Of a stretch of DNA of 25,879 bases, positions 8,213 to 17,364 are shown piece after piece; positions within the stretch are counted from its first letter, which is position 1; the number at the start of each line of letters is the position of its first letter. The translations under genes were made by a program, and so were the position numbers. Location of the stretch: positions 1,576,594 to 1,602,472 of the forward strand of contig BFEA01000180.1 in assembly GCA_003427395.1 (NCBI GenBank), in the 5' to 3' direction. The stretch is from Chara braunii (Eukaryota; Streptophyta; Charophyceae; Charales; Characeae). The notes below the pieces were generated by a model, which saw only the letters and a program-made list of their open reading frames with translations, had not been told where the DNA came from and did no database searches.

Positions 8213-9979
8213 ATGGAGGAACTAGACCCCGCTTGGTACCAACCCTACGACCCAGTGATAGATGGGTCGGCGGAAGGCCCCTACTTCCGTTGGTATGACG
8301 ACCGACGAGTCCCCCACTACGATGTGAACCTAGGACTCGAGTCGCTCTTCTTTAACGGGAGGGACGTGATCAGATTCGTGGAGAAATGGGAGAGTTACGC
8401 CTTCCGGAAGAAATTTTCGGAGAAAGAATGGATCGACCATTTTATACAACACTCGGACCCTGAACTGGACCAGGCCATTACAGCAATATACCCAGCAGAT
8501 GGGAGGTGGAAGACCTTCAAAGGAAGCCTCTTGCGGACCTTCGCCTGCGACGATTTGATCCCTACGATGGAAGGGTTGCGCCGGGTCTCAAGAGGGGAAC
8601 AGGAAAGTCTGGTAGCCTTCACTCGAAGGTTCAAAGGCTTGTCGCAAGCTTTGGTGGATAGAGGGATGCTCTCGAAAGTAGATAGGTGTGTAATGTTCAT
8701 GTTGCACCTACCTGAAGAAAAGAGGAAAGAGGTTCTCGAGAGGGCCCCTAGGGACTCGACAAATTTCGAAAGGGTCGCCGAAGTGGACTTTACGGGAGGG
8801 GGAGTAGACGTGTGGGAGTATATGAAGGAAAGTCTGGACATGGCACTCCGAAGTATGCGTACTCAAAGGAACGACGGTCCTCGCGGGAACGATAGGCCAC
8901 CACTTGGGCCCCCCGGCCAGCGTTGGGGAGGAGGGCCAACAGGCTGGCGGAACGAGTCCGGTAACCAAGGGAACTGGAGAAACGACTGAGAAGCTGGAGG
9001 GAATCGGGTCTCTGATTGGGGGAATTCCCATTGGAAGGATGCTAGAGATGGGAGGTGGGGAGACCCTCCCCAACCTAAGGCCGCGGGGACTCGGCCCGAA
9101 GTAAGTCAGGCTAGGGCTTCACAGCCATCCGCTCCTTCGACGACCGTAGGGGCAACACCTCAAGTAGGTCCACGTCCTAACAATCCGTAGCCTCGGAGCG
9201 GGTGTGTCTATTGCAATGAAGATGGTCACATCCAGCGGGAGTGTCCGCACCTCACGGAAGCCCAAAGGTTGGGAGTGGTAAAGTTGAATGAGAATAAGTC
9301 GGTCGTATGGGGAGATGATGGAGAAGCGGTCTCCTTCTACCCCTCGATTAAGATAAATGTCGACAAGAGGATTGCCCTACGAGAGGCAAGCTTGGGGAAG
9401 AAGCCTGAGGTCGGCGGGACTGCCAGCTCTTCTCGCGTCCAGATTACGGAATCACCGGGTGGTGTGTCCATAAGGGAACCGCAGGTCTCTAGCATAAAGT
9501 TCGTAGAGAGCAAGTCCGAAGAAGAGGAACCGTGCCTTCTTGGGCCGTCCAAAGGCAAGGAAGTCACGACAGTGGATGGGGGAAAAAGGAGTGGGGACGA
9601 CGACCAACCAATGGTCGACGCAAAAGCCACGAAAGAAAGAAAGGGGGAAGAGCCCACATCACCGAAATCGCCAAGGAAGAAGGGACCGAAGAAGTTCGAA
9701 ATGAAGTGCACCCTGGACGAGATAGACACGGTTGTGCCCCTGCGGAGGACTCTAATGCAACCAATGCAATGTACCCTTCTGGCGTACTTGGCAGCAAGCA
9801 AAAACGCCAGAGACGAACTCCTGAGTATTACCAAGAAAGTGAGGATTCCGCTCACAGGAGGACCGACCGTCCCAGGGGATGGACCGGCCAAGGAGGAAGC
9901 TCAATCTTGCGACTTTGCGACTTTGCCACTTTGTGTCTGCGTCCGTCGAGTTGTGTCGAGTCTGCGTCAAGTTGAGTGA
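8213..9979 (+). pseudogene. gag: LTR-retrotransposon Gag with CCHC zinc knuckle, two in-frame stops
   Basis: The first 258 codons form a retrotransposon Gag capsid-like region: an aromatic N-terminus (PYFRWYDDRRVPHYDVNLG), FNGRDVIRFVEKWESYAF, then a helical region with FTRRFKGLSQALVDRGMLSK and MLHLPEEKRKEVLERAP. A Gly/Arg/Trp/Asn-rich hinge follows. TGA 8987 and TAG 9188 interrupt, but the same frame continues with the zinc knuckle CVYCNEDGHIQREC (9203-9244), then DGEAVSFYPSIKINVD, a Lys/Glu-rich linker, and LLAYLAASKNARDELLSITK near 9777-9836. The frame ends at TGA 9977 in low-complexity sequence, so the protease and pol that should follow are missing; the break is near 9900. Gag would assemble the particle and bind element RNA. 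Strong call for Gag, moderate for the exact ends. Confidence 0.8.
9203..9244 (+). other. Gag zinc-knuckle motif
   Basis: CVYCNEDGHIQREC matches the retroviral/retrotransposon nucleocapsid pattern C-x2-C-x4-H-x4-C exactly. It lies 13 bp after an in-frame TAG, in the same frame as the upstream Gag, which shows that the TAG interrupts one protein. Confidence 0.9.
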
Positions 9980-10019
9980 GCGTGTGTGTGTACTCTCACT
10001 CTCCCTCTCTCTCCCAGCC
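9907..10019 (+). repeat. 8-bp simple repeat and CT-rich microsatellite
   Basis: Three to four copies of an 8-bp unit (TTGCGACT, TTGCGACT, TTGCCACT, TTGTGTCT) begin at 9907, followed by a GTGTGTGTGT run and a CT-rich run to about 10019. The Gag frame runs into this and loses recognisable protein content, so it probably marks the junction where the Gag element was truncated. Confidence 0.7.
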
Positions 10020-10361
10020 TCGTTGCTCTGCCTCAGCCCCGTCACATTAACTGTCAGGTTCTTACTTGACTTCTGTGTTTTCTGCTCTATTGTTTTACTC
10101 TGTCCCTAGCTATTTCAATAGTCCTTCTATTTGACAAAGTAGACTAATCTTCTGAGCCTTTCCTCTCAGTCCAGTGAAGTAAACTGTTAAATGACCTCTT
10201 TTATAACTAGAATATGCTCAGTGCCTATTTTCCCAGATGACTGAAAGTTTCTTGAGCCTGGAACCTGGGGTTAAAACTTGCTCTTCTAGCCGTGCTTGTC
10301 ACTGCTTAATCACTGGACTACTTCTGATGGAAGATTCTACCGTTCTTGCCTTCCTGCACAG
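10020..10361. other. No gene recognised
   Basis: AT-richer than the region before it; short open frames only. It lies downstream of the RT fragment on the minus strand and may be worn LINE sequence, but I cannot align it to anything. Confidence 0.4.
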
Positions 10362-10466
10362 TGGAACTTTCCCTGGTTTCATGTCGTTCAGAGCTTCCAT
10401 TAGCTCATTTTTTCGAAATATCGTATCGAGATATGTTACAGCTTCTGGCCTAATGCTGGGTTCTAA
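10362..10466 (-). pseudogene. LINE reverse-transcriptase finger fragment
   Basis: Thirty-five minus-strand codons are uninterrupted and include RKNELMEALNDMKPGKVP, which resembles the segment just before the first RT motif of non-LTR retrotransposons (an E-[LI]-x2-A-[LI]-x2-M-x-x-G-K-x-P pattern, normally followed by G-x-D-G). The expected following residues are not present, so the homology stops at about 10362. Upstream residues (EPSIRPEAVTYLDTIF) are consistent with the linker to the endonuclease. It is a short fragment and the call rests on one motif plus the endonuclease piece 1 kb upstream on the same strand. Confidence 0.45.
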
Positions 10467-11463
10467 GTGATGTTAAAATTCCTCTCTTGCCCGAGTAACC
10501 CTTTGTCCATCCCACCTTGGTGTACCCGATGTATATAGAGCCTGGAAGAAATTGGCTGCCACCGTTAGGATACCTCCTCGTGACTCCTGCTCACCCTATT
10601 GTGAATAAAGAATTAACACCCTCGCTGAGGTTCAGAGAGGGAGCCCATTTTGCAAAGTATGAGGCCCTTGGCCTAGGTTGGAAAGCGCCTGCGCCCACTG
10701 GAAACTGTCTACGCCCTCCCTAAGTGAAGCCGGCCCCCCTTGGAAATCCGATGAGGCCTTTTCTGAATCTGATGTGAGCAGAAAGGGGCCTCGTGGGTTG
10801 GTTGCTGCACACAGCATCTTCAAACAACCGGTAGGCCCATTCGGCTGAAGATGCGGGGGACCCAGCAAAGATGCTTAGGCCCAGGGCACTTACAGTTGAG
10901 CCCCAGGCACATTCTGAAAGGGCCCTGGGCGCAGCTACTGGGACAGAGGCCGAGCATCCAGAGCCTGCCTCACCAGCCAGCCAGCACAGAAGGAAGTGAG
11001 GCTCAGTCACTTCAGACATTCTGGCTGATTGGACGTGGTAGCGCTGCTGGCGAACTGACTTTCTGGATGAGAGTCGGGCAGAGTGGAGAAGGGTGCTGGC
11101 GGGGCACTAGGAAGAAGTTGTGGGTGAAGCAGGAGCGCAGCAGCCATAACCGGGCTGCTGACGCCATACCTGGGGAGGTTGAGCGGAGGTCCTTGGGCGA
11201 GGGACTGTGATGGGAAGACGAGGGAAGGGTGATGCATGTGGGCACTTACCTGGTGATGACGAATGGGCCGCTAGTTTTCATTCGTCATTGCGCTACTGTA
11301 CTTCATGAAGACCTGTTGTAGTAGTAGGAAGTTAGGTTGATAGGTGCTGTCTGATCGTAGTCTGGGCGTCGAGCGCCATATAGGAGAGCGACATTGTAGA
11401 CATTGGTGTTGGAGGCAGGAAGAGGGCTTTTATTATCAATTGACTTCAGTTCTTTGCTGTTGA
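10467..11463. other. Unassigned 1-kb segment between LINE fragments
   Basis: Several open frames occur (the longest is 10851-11210 on the plus strand, 119 codons), but composition is ordinary, no motif is recognisable and no frame is favoured. An AATAAA occurs on the plus strand near 10602. A 10-bp inverted repeat lies at 11256-11288. Because the endonuclease and RT fragments of one LINE flank it, part of it may be a later insertion or unrecognised worn LINE. Confidence 0.35.
11256..11288. repeat. 10-bp perfect inverted repeat
   Basis: ATGACGAATG at 11256-11265 pairs with CATTCGTCAT at 11279-11288 across a 13-bp loop. No T-run or gene end accompanies it, so I do not call it a terminator. Confidence 0.6.
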
Positions 11464-11466
11464 TTA

Positions 11467-11813
11467 TTTGGTGAATCTCGTGGTGCAATCTATTTTCAGT
11501 TTGTGCACAAAGTTACCGAGATTTCTATGGAATGCTGCAATTTGGTTTCCGTCATTCCCATTGCTCATTTTCCTGGCAATATGGTGTCCCTGACAAATCT
11601 GTTGGATGATCCTGTACTCAGAATTTGTAAGGTAAGTTTCTTGAATGCACAAAATGTCCGCTGGAATTCTGTCAAACCAGAGCATGGCCGATTTGAACTT
11701 TGCCACTTCTCCTGTGAGGACAGGATTGTTGCCAAACCATGAATGTTCGAAGATCTAATATCCACTTCACACCTTGCTTTAGGTCTCCCATCCCTCCTAT
11801 ACAAGAGTTCCAT
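11467..11813 (-). pseudogene. LINE (non-LTR retrotransposon) endonuclease N-terminal fragment
   Basis: The minus strand carries the start of an APE-type endonuclease domain. DIRSSNIHGL (about 11732-11761) is in one frame; GNNPVLTGEVAKFKS and FDRIPADILCIQETYL follow in another. In LINEs the two are contiguous (R-x2-N-[IV]-x-G-L-x-N then A-D-[IV]-[LI]-C-[LI]-Q-E-T), and ILCIQET holds the catalytic metal-binding Glu. So there is a frameshift of about 1 nt at 11730-11737. After ETYL the frame stays open about 55 codons to 11467 without further recognisable endonuclease motifs. The fragment would have nicked target DNA in the active element; it is dead here. Confidence 0.65.
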
Positions 11814-12507
11814 AAAATGATCTTAAAAAGCTATGTTAGGGAGTCTCAGAGGGCTCCCATCCCGTGCATCCTCTCCCCTGGGCTCCTCCAACAGGGACAT
11901 CTTTGTTTCAATGCGTTCCTCTAGAAATGTCCCTGCAGCCATTGTCATCGCTAGGCTAGCTGCTGCCATCTATATTGCCCTCCCCTAACGCTGTTGTATG
12001 GCAAAGGAAAATCTCCCACCACGGCCTCCATTGAAGATATTCCCTCGTACCTGCTTCCACTCTGCACTTACCCATTATTGGTCAGACATCTAGGCACTCA
12101 GGCTCTAGTGGTTCCCCCATTGTATCTCCTGCCAGCAACGTCAATCTCTCACCTGCTAACCCAATCAACTCTTGACTATCCGTTAGAAACGAAAGTCTGC
12201 AGTATCTCTTCCAAATTATGTTCCTCTATTTTTGGCAGGGCAGAATTCGAGGCTTTAGCAATTTGCTATTCCAACGCCGGATCGTACCCCGCCAGGATCA
12301 CTATTATCAAAAATAAGTTCAAATAACAGTGTCCTGCCTGCCTGCACTTTCTGGTTCCAAAACTTACGTTGTGTGTCATCATCGTTCAAACCTTGTACCA
12401 TTGTGGTCCTCAGCCGCATTCCTCAATAAGGCCGTCCAACCTCCTGTTTTGAGCCACCGAAACATGTGCCTGTGCCAGGAGCTGTTCTTTCTTTGTCTGC
12501 TTAGTAG
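11814..12507. other. No gene recognised; 5' side of LINE remnant
   Basis: Short frames only. On the minus strand this lies just upstream of the endonuclease fragment and could be the LINE leader or ORF1 region, but no zinc knuckle or coiled coil is visible. It ends at the LTR boundary at 12508. Confidence 0.4.
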
Positions 12508-13705
12508 TGTTATGAACATGATTGTCCGTTGAAATTTTATCAACGCTCACTCACAGGAACTCCCGTACACGCCCATACATACACAGAAGGAAGGGGGGAG
12601 GTAGTGGAGTGTCACAACGCCCAACAAAAGGAACGCAACGGAAGACTTAGAGGAGCGAAGTGATAGAACACACAAAACTGTGGATTCTCTCCACACAGGT
12701 CCCAACAATCATTCATAGAAAACAACCGAGTGACCACAGACAGAAATCAATGAAGACGTAACAACTCAACTGTTTATTAAACTTTGAGCATCGTTTTCAC
12801 TGAATAACCTCAGAATCCTGCTGCGCTACCCTCATAGGGTAGCGCCTCAACCTCACACACTCTGGGCAGCTAAAGATAGCACCAGAACCCCAGGTAACAC
12901 CCAGCGCCACCTTGACATCGAACTCAGTGGCCTGCGCCAAGATGAAATAGGCTCCCAGAGCCAATCGCCACCCAGATGATGAAGAAGAAGCTCAGCGCCA
13001 ACAGTCCCTGATGAAGATGAAGTCCAGACGATGATATCCTCTAAGAAGATGCAGCTATGGCTGCATTGCCATTGGGACCCTACTCCTGAGGAGGGTCAGC
13101 AGTGCACCACGTGCTCCAACACATCAGACCTCTGATAGCCCAGACCGCTTTGACTCCCGGAGAGTCAGAGCGTACAGCGTTGACCCCAGTCTGGTCAGCG
13201 CTCTGAAGGTCTGGCTATGTCTGACGTCTCCCACACCGGAATCAGCAACCACGACCTGATACCGTGTTCGCAGCAACTTCCACCATGAAGTGTCAACTGC
13301 CAAAAGCCCAGGACCGATGTTCCCATCCTCTCTATACTCTAAACTAGCCTAGACACGACCTAGACCGGACTGACTGACCGACCGGTACCGATTCTGTTTC
13401 GGCCTCTACGGCCTCTCCCTACCCGGGTATAGGCTATAGGACCGTCTATCAGCGTAGGCCCATTGGGCCTGTCTGTCCTCGGGGTAGCCCGTGTCTGCTA
13501 TTCGCAGTTAGGGTAGCTCTAGGTAATTTGAGTTAGTACTGGGCCCATATTTCCTATATTTACAAATATGTCCCTCACAAATCTTCCTTACAGGTAGGTC
13601 TCTCGGTTAGCCCTCAGCCAAACAAAATTACAAATTTGTCCCTACCTATAGTACAGCCTCGTCAGAGAGAGGCTATAGACAACCTGGAACCAGCTAGTCA
13701 TTGCA
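12508..13705 (-). repeat. 3' LTR of chromovirus (1198 bp)
   Basis: It starts TGTTATGAAC and ends CATTGCA on the plus strand, so it has the canonical TG...CA ends. It aligns with 20269-21401 throughout. Relative to the other LTR it retains about 22 bp near 13181-13202 and about 56 bp near 13213-13268, and lacks a short insertion near 12769. A minus-strand AATAAA at 12773-12778 may be the polyadenylation signal. Confidence 0.95.
12773..12778 (-). promoter_or_regulatory. Candidate polyadenylation signal in 3' LTR
   Basis: AATAAA on the minus strand, 265 bp before the outer end of the LTR, is conserved in the other LTR at 20548-20553. Conservation and position suit a retrotransposon poly(A) signal; the hexamer alone is weak evidence. 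Confidence 0.4.
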
Positions 13706-13707
13706 GA

Positions 13708-13720
13708 CCTACCCTCCCCC
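13708..13720 (-). other. Polypurine tract
   Basis: The minus strand reads GGGGGAGGGTAGG two bases before the inner edge of the 3' LTR, where the plus-strand DNA primer of an LTR retrotransposon is expected. One T interrupts the purine run. Confidence 0.8.
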
Positions 13721-13738
13721 GGAGCAAGGACCTCCGAG

Positions 13739-15262
13739 CTAGGGGCGTAGGCGTGCAGAGCGTCGAAGGGGTTTTCCCCTTTGCGCAGCCTCATATTTGA
13801 GGATAACAGATTTTGCTGTTTTCAGACGCTCCTTGCTAGTAAACCAGTGATCCTCAGTATGGGGCTGGTAAAGAAACTTCACAAGGTACTCCTTATCCGG
13901 GCCTGTACCATACTCATCCTCAACTGATTCCACCTCGTATCCCTTCCCAGGGATAGGGGGACCAAACTGAGGGGGTCTGTCTAGAAATGCATCAGCTGGG
14001 GTAAACGGTAGCAGCTTGGATGCATGAAAAACAGGGTAGGTTTGTAGATGCAGTGGGACGTCCACGTGATAAGAGGGCCCGAAAGGGTCAGCTCCCACTG
14101 TATCCAAAATCTGCCATGGCCCCCTATAAGGTGGTAACAACTTGGGTGAAATGTCCTCCTCTCGCGATAACTCAGAACTGAGTACCCAGACCCAGTCACC
14201 AGCGCGAATAGGGAATGGTCGACGATGCTTGTTAGCCTGCTGAATCATAGCCTTTTGGGCTTTGAGCAGGTTAACTCTGGCTCGTTCGATATCCCTCTCG
14301 TACTGTCCGGTGAACGTTGCAGTCCCAAGCGTCAGTCTGGGGGTAGCCTTATCGATAATGTCATCGAGAGGCTGCCGCGGTTCACGTCCCCAGTGCAACC
14401 GATAAGGGGTGAACCCTGTGGAGGAGTGTACAAACGTATTGTACACTAGCTGTGCCCGTCCTAAGTGGAGATCCCAGTCCTACTGATCAGGGCTGATCAC
14501 AGGACGCAGCAACTTGAAGAGAATCTGATTCATCACTTCAGCCTGCCCATTGGCTTCAGGATGACGAACATATGTCATATCCAGTCTAGAATGAAGGTAG
14601 TCTTACAATTGGACTGCCATTCATTGCAGCAAAAACGCGGATCTCTATCGCTGACAATTGAGGTGGGTGGTCCATGGTGTGTGACCCACCGGTCAGCAAA
14701 GGCCGCCTGAACGGTCGGGACTCTGGCCTCCTCCGGCAGTGGGATGAACTCTGCATATTTAGAAAACCTGTCCACACATACCATGACCTGACGCATACCG
14801 CGAGGAGTAGTCCTCCCCAGGTCAGTGAAATCAATAGACATCGACTGTGCAGGTGCAACAGGGATGGGAAGTGGCTGCAGTAGGCCAAGGGGAGGTTGAC
14901 GCACAACCTTGTTCCTTTGGCACAACTCACAGGTTTCAACATAGCGCAGCAGGTCAGTCCTCATCTCTGGCCAGAAGAACCGCTGCGACAGGGCTGCCAA
15001 CGATGTTAAGGCCCCAAAGTGGTCGCGCGCATCATGACACTCAGACATCATGAGTGTTCTCAGCTGGCGGTCCAGGGGAATGCACAGACGCTCCTCTCCT
15101 CTGCTGCAGGTGTACAGCAGCCCTTCAGCTGCAGGATCAGTCTGCAGATTCCTGACTACAGGGCCGAAAATCGGATCCTGTGGCAACAACTGGGCAATGG
15201 TCTGACGGGTACTCTCCCCAAAAGCATGAGTAGAAGAGATTAGGTAGGGAGCGTCAGGCCTA
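13739..15262 (-). pseudogene. pol (int): Chromovirus integrase with C-terminal chromodomain
   Basis: The zinc-binding HHCC motif is clear: H-x4-H in HDARDHF (about 15015-15036) and CELC near 14918-14929. The catalytic core has D1 in SIDFTDLG (about 14820-14842), D2 in IVSDRDPRF (about 14635-14660) and the Glu in HPEANGQAEVMNQ (about 14528-14566). The C-terminal part has HRRPFPIRAGDWVWV and SYHVDVPLHL, then VFHASKLLPF. A chromodomain follows at about 13785-13945 (YEVESVEDEYG, EYLVKFLYQP, EDHWFTSKERL), expected to steer integration toward particular chromatin. A frameshift near 14595 separates D2 from the Glu, and TAG 14480-14482 interrupts after SPDQ. The ORF ends at TAG/TAA-free sequence down to 13739. 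Inserting element DNA was its role; it cannot now be made intact. Confidence 0.9.
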
Positions 15263-15787
15263 TGAGAAAGGGCGTCTGCTACGTGATTGTAGCAGCCCTT
15301 CTTGTGTTTCAGGTCAAAGTCAAAGAGATCAATGAACTGAATATAGCGTGCAAGCTTGTAATTCAGTTCCCCTTGGGTCTTCATCCACTGTAGGGTGGAG
15401 TGATCTGAATAGATCTTGAAGTGCCTGCCCATGAGGAAACGTTTCCAATGCTTGAGCGTTGACACTTAGAGCATATAGCTCTTTCTCGTATGTAGAGTCC
15501 TGCAGCTTCTTCACTTTGATCTTCTTACTCATGTACTCAACAGGCTGCAGACCATGGCCACTGTCCTGTTGAAGTACCGCCCCAACCCCATACTGGCTAG
15601 CATCAGTAGTTAGTACGAAGGGNNGGGTAGGGTCAGGTAGCTTCANAACAGGTGCACGCATCAAGGCCTCCTTGAGGCGTGTAAAAGCCTGCTGACAGTC
15701 TGATGTCCAAAGAAAGTGGGTGTCTTTCTTTGTAAGGTCAGTCAGGGGTGCATCAATAGCAGAGAAGTTCTTGACGAACTTTCTGTA
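15263..15787 (-). pseudogene. pol (rnh): Chromovirus RNase H domain
   Basis: Following RT on the minus strand, the reading includes FVLTTDASQYGVGAVLQQ (first catalytic Asp in TDAS), YEKELYAL (catalytic Glu), then YSDHSTLQWM (Asp) and finally HVADALSHRPD, the usual C-terminal Asp region. The first half is in the RT frame; a frameshift near 15455 moves the second half (HWKRFLMGRHFKIYSDHS) to the integrase frame. Three ambiguous bases at 15623-15624 and 15646 leave two residues unknown. RNase H would degrade template RNA during reverse transcription. Confidence 0.9.
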
Positions 15788-16768
15788 CTAGGAGGCAAGG
15801 CCCAAGAATGACCGGACATCACACATTGTGGTAGGCTGTGGCCAGTCCTGAATCGCAACAACCTTAGTTGCTTCAGGAGCCAGCCCTTCCCCAGAGATTA
15901 CATGTCCCAGATAAGTCACAGAAGTCACTCCAAAGGAGGACTTTTCCCTGTTGATCTTATACTGGGCGTCATGTAGTGCCTGGAGAACTAGAGCCAGATG
16001 CTGCGCATGCTCCTCGATAGATCGACTGAATACCATGATATCATCCAGGTATACAACTACAAATCTATCCAGGTAAGGCCTGAGTATGCGATGCATCTCT
16101 GTCTGGAATGTGCCAGGGGCATTGCAAAGACCGAAAGGCATGACCAGATACTCGTAAGTCCCGTATCTGGTCTTGAAGGCAGTCTTGTGGACATCGCCTT
16201 CAGCCATCTCAATCTGGTGGTAACCAGATCTGAGATTGATCTTGCTGAAAATTGTGCAACCCTGCACCATGTCCAACAGATCATCAATCCTAGGAAGGGG
16301 CTCTGTCGACTTCCTAGTGATTTTGTTGAGACCCCGATAGTCTATGCACATTCTGAATTCTCCATTTTCCTTTGGAACAAAGAGAACTGGAACCCCAAAT
16401 TCAGATGTGCTCGGTCTGATCCATCCCTTGCTGGTCAGGGTCTCAAGCTGTCTCCAGAGCTCATCGAGTTCAGCAGGGGACATCTTGTAGATTCGGCCCT
16501 TAGGAGGGACCGTACCTGGCAGGAGCTCAATCCTGTGCTGGGTCTGCCGATGAACAAGTCCAGTCGGCTCGTGCATCAGGCTTGGGAACCGGTCCAAAAC
16601 CTGCTGAATCGGTGAGGGACAAGGAGCAACATCCACACCAGTTTGTTTCACATATGCGACAAACAGACGTGTGTGGGCAGTCTGGCGAGAGAGCTGCAAA
16701 AACTCATGTGCTCTCAGACAATAACAACTGCTGACTGGATGGTACTCATCAGCCAACACACAAGGCTA
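15788..16768 (-). pseudogene. pol (rt): Chromovirus reverse transcriptase
   Basis: About 320 codons are open from the minus-strand position 16765 to a TAG at 15788. RT landmarks in order: KGRIYKMSPAELDEL, GWIRPSTSEFGVPVLFVPK, MCIDYRGLNKIT, LRSGYHQIEM, FGLCNAPGTFQTEM, then the catalytic VVYLDDIMVFS (YLDD near 16036-16050), and YLGHVISGEGL. It ends RSFLGLAS followed by TAG where a Tyr codon is expected (the same frame resumes as YRKFVKNF). A TAG at 16766-16768 interrupts the protease-RT linker. A minor oddity is INLRSGY where Gypsy elements usually have DLRSGY; the changed residue is the first catalytic Asp of RT motif A, so activity would be lost even without the stops. Confidence 0.95.
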
Positions 16769-17364
16769 ATAGTCCCCTCTACAGTCAAGAAGCTCTACCC
16801 TGGGGATCTGCCAGTCGATCCTAGGGTTAGTGGCCTCAAGCCACTGCATGGAGAAGACAAGATCAAAGGCACATTAGGGAAAACATAGAAGAAGTTCAGG
16901 CGCTGCCTGACCTTCTCCTGCTTGTCAAAGATAATCGGTAGGTTTTTGACAGCAGTAGTAATCCAGACTGTGGAGGAGTCCCCAATGCGGACTTCCAATG
17001 GCTGTTGTAACTTCACTAATCTCCCATCTAGATGCAGCTTACTAACAGCCTTGGGAGAGATGAAGTTCCGCGTGGCCCCACAGTCTAGTAAGCCTTTGAT
17101 CCTTGCTCCCAAGATAGAAGGTCGCAGCAAGATGAGGTCTGATTTATGCTTCTTTTTTTCCTGTAAAGACAAGAAAAGATCAGCAAAAGTCTGACAGTCA
17201 TCTTCCTGCGACGTCTCATTCAGGTCAGGGTCCATGTAAGTGAAGGAACCTGACGCAGCAACTCCAACAGAGTCAGTGAGGGTAGATGCAGAGTCAGACT
17301 CGTCAGAATCTGAATCAGCACAAGTGGAGGGAGCTGCTAGCTCCACTTTCCTCTGCTGGTCTAG
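16769..17364 (-). pseudogene. pol (pro): Chromovirus aspartic protease and flanking linker
   Basis: The motif GLLDCGATRNFISPKAV (about 17056-17106) is a retropepsin active site of the D-[ST/C]-G-A form, with the catalytic Asp at 17083-17085; Cys in the second position varies from the usual Ser/Thr. Before it is an acidic Ser/Asp-rich linker (CADSDSDESDSAS). After about 80 more residues the frame is lost near 16870 and the natural continuation (WLEATNPRIDW) is in another frame, leading to the RT linker. On the upstream side an A-run (near 17365) causes the frameshift that separates it from gag. It would have cut the Gag-Pol polyprotein. Confidence 0.85.

Noticed and set aside
6203-9979. Alternative genetic code with TAG and TGA read as sense
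   Set aside because: The same region also has true frameshifts in neighbouring paralogs, and the chromovirus has a TAG replacing an expected Tyr; decay explains the stops more simply.
10632-11245. Several 70-119-codon ORFs on both strands
   Set aside because: Overlapping frames on both strands with no motif, repeat or paralog; none is favoured.
11239-11255. Perfect CAG|GTAAGT splice-donor consensus on the minus strand
   Set aside because: No exon or acceptor can be paired with it, so a chance match is likelier.
12501-12511. TAGTG shared near both outer ends of the chromovirus as a target-site duplication
   Set aside because: It overlaps the TG of the LTR on the left and is offset by one base on the right, so it does not flank the element symmetrically.
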